Shown in pieces: positions 6,077 to 6,466 of a stretch of 6,466 bases of DNA. Position numbers and translations under genes: made by a program. Source of the DNA: Bacillota bacterium. GTDB taxonomy: Bacteria; Bacillota; Clostridia; Acetivibrionales; DTU013. The DNA lies in assembly GCA_023409615.1 (NCBI GenBank), contig JAEYRF010000141.1:1-6466 (forward strand), written 5' to 3'. The notes beneath the pieces are model-generated. The model was not told where the DNA came from. It saw only the letters and a list, made by a program, of their open reading frames with translations, and made no database searches. Each line of letters starts with the position of its first letter. The first letter of the stretch is position 1.

Positions 6077-6083
6077 AAATTTT

Positions 6084-6466
6084 GTGAATAAAGAAACTGT
6101 AAAAATAAGCGGTATGACTTGTGCCGCATGTGCCAGTCGGATTGAGAAAGCAGTCGGTAAGCTTGAAGGTGTTTCATATGCGTCGGTTAACCTTGCTACA
6201 GAAAAACTGTCTGTTGAATATAACCCTCAGATAACCAGACTCTCTTCAATTAAGCAAGTCATTGAAAAAATAGGGTATAAGGCCCTGGATATTGAGAAGA
6301 AAGCTCCTGTTGATGAGGATAAGCTGCGTAAGGAAAAGGAGATACGTACCCTCTGGACAAAATTTATTATATCGGCGGTATTTGCGCTTCCGTTGTTATA
6401 CATTGCAATGGCTCCAATGATTCCGTGGATTTCTCTGCCGCTGCCCGGTTTTCTTAAACCTATGGA
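6084..6466 (+). CDS. copA: Cu+-exporting P1B-type ATPase CopA, N-terminal part (runs off the window)
   Basis: The first 127 residues are visible from a GTG start. Residues 4-68 form a heavy-metal-associated domain with the metal-binding GMTCAAC motif (10-16, Cys13 and Cys16) and the closing YKALDIE segment. After a charged linker (about 70-90), a hydrophobic helix begins (WTKFIISAVFALPLLYIAM, about 91-109), followed by PWISLPLPGFL, typical of the first membrane segments of bacterial CopA. Such pumps use ATP to expel Cu+ (or Ag+) from the cytoplasm. The CPC, DKTGT and ATP-binding motifs lie beyond the window, so substrate specificity rests on resemblance to CopA alone. A single metal-binding domain is visible. 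No CsoR or CopY regulator gene precedes it, and the MerR protein upstream is of the TipAS type rather than CueR, so regulation by it is not implied. Confidence 0.88.
   Translation, partial: MNKETVKISGMTCAACASRIEKAVGKLEGVSYASVNLATEKLSVEYNPQITRLSSIKQVIEKIGYKALDIEKKAPVDEDKLRKEKEIRTLWTKFIISAVFALPLLYIAMAPMIPWISLPLPGFLKPM

Noticed and set aside
5938..6177. Minus-strand open frame of 79 codons
   Set aside because: It overlaps the copA start and metal-binding motif and covers an AT-rich gap; no start signal or family features.

Overview
The window looks like chromosomal DNA from a low-GC, Gram-positive-type anaerobe, most likely class Clostridia. The evidence is AT-rich intergenic DNA, strong AGGAGG-type ribosome binding sites, a cell-surface protein anchored by three SLH domains, a MerR/TipAS regulator and a clostridial-style copper ATPase. 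This is an inference from gene content; no rRNA or other taxonomic marker is present.

Left part (1-3169, + strand): two surface-protein genes. The first enters from the left edge. It is the C-terminal part of a zinc-metallopeptidase-like protein (HETAH followed by GDEY), with a Ser/Gly linker, Ig/FN3-like domains and one C-terminal membrane helix. After a 254-bp non-coding gap holding a possible sigma-54-type promoter and several small hairpins comes a secreted protein with two FN3-like repeats and three SLH domains. Both probably act at the envelope.

Middle part (3234-4790, - strand): a ClC-family H+/Cl- antiporter with a C-terminal TrkA_C domain. It is complete except for one in-frame TGA at a conserved glycine just after the GREGPS motif, which splits it into two same-frame pieces. 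It converges on the SLH gene with only 64 bp between them.

Divergent intergenic region (4791-5099): promoters for the antiporter and the MerR gene face away from each other. Between them lies a 121-bp imperfect inverted-repeat element, possibly flanked by 5-bp AGATG direct repeats, which resembles a MITE. The MerR-gene promoter has the 19-bp spacer and central dyad typical of MerR-family operators.

Right part (5100-6466, + strand): a TipAL-type MerR activator with a C-terminal TipAS ligand-binding domain. A strong internal ribosome binding site and in-frame ATG sit exactly at the domain boundary. They would yield a free 138-residue ligand-binding domain, as in the Streptomyces tipA gene. A strong terminator follows, then a 10-bp inverted repeat overlapping a likely promoter, and the 5' end of a copA-type Cu+ P-type ATPase that runs off the right edge.

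I found no CRISPR array, tRNA, rRNA or transposase gene. The observations most worth following up are the dual-start TipA-like gene, the single nonsense codon in the antiporter, and the MITE-like element between the divergent promoters.
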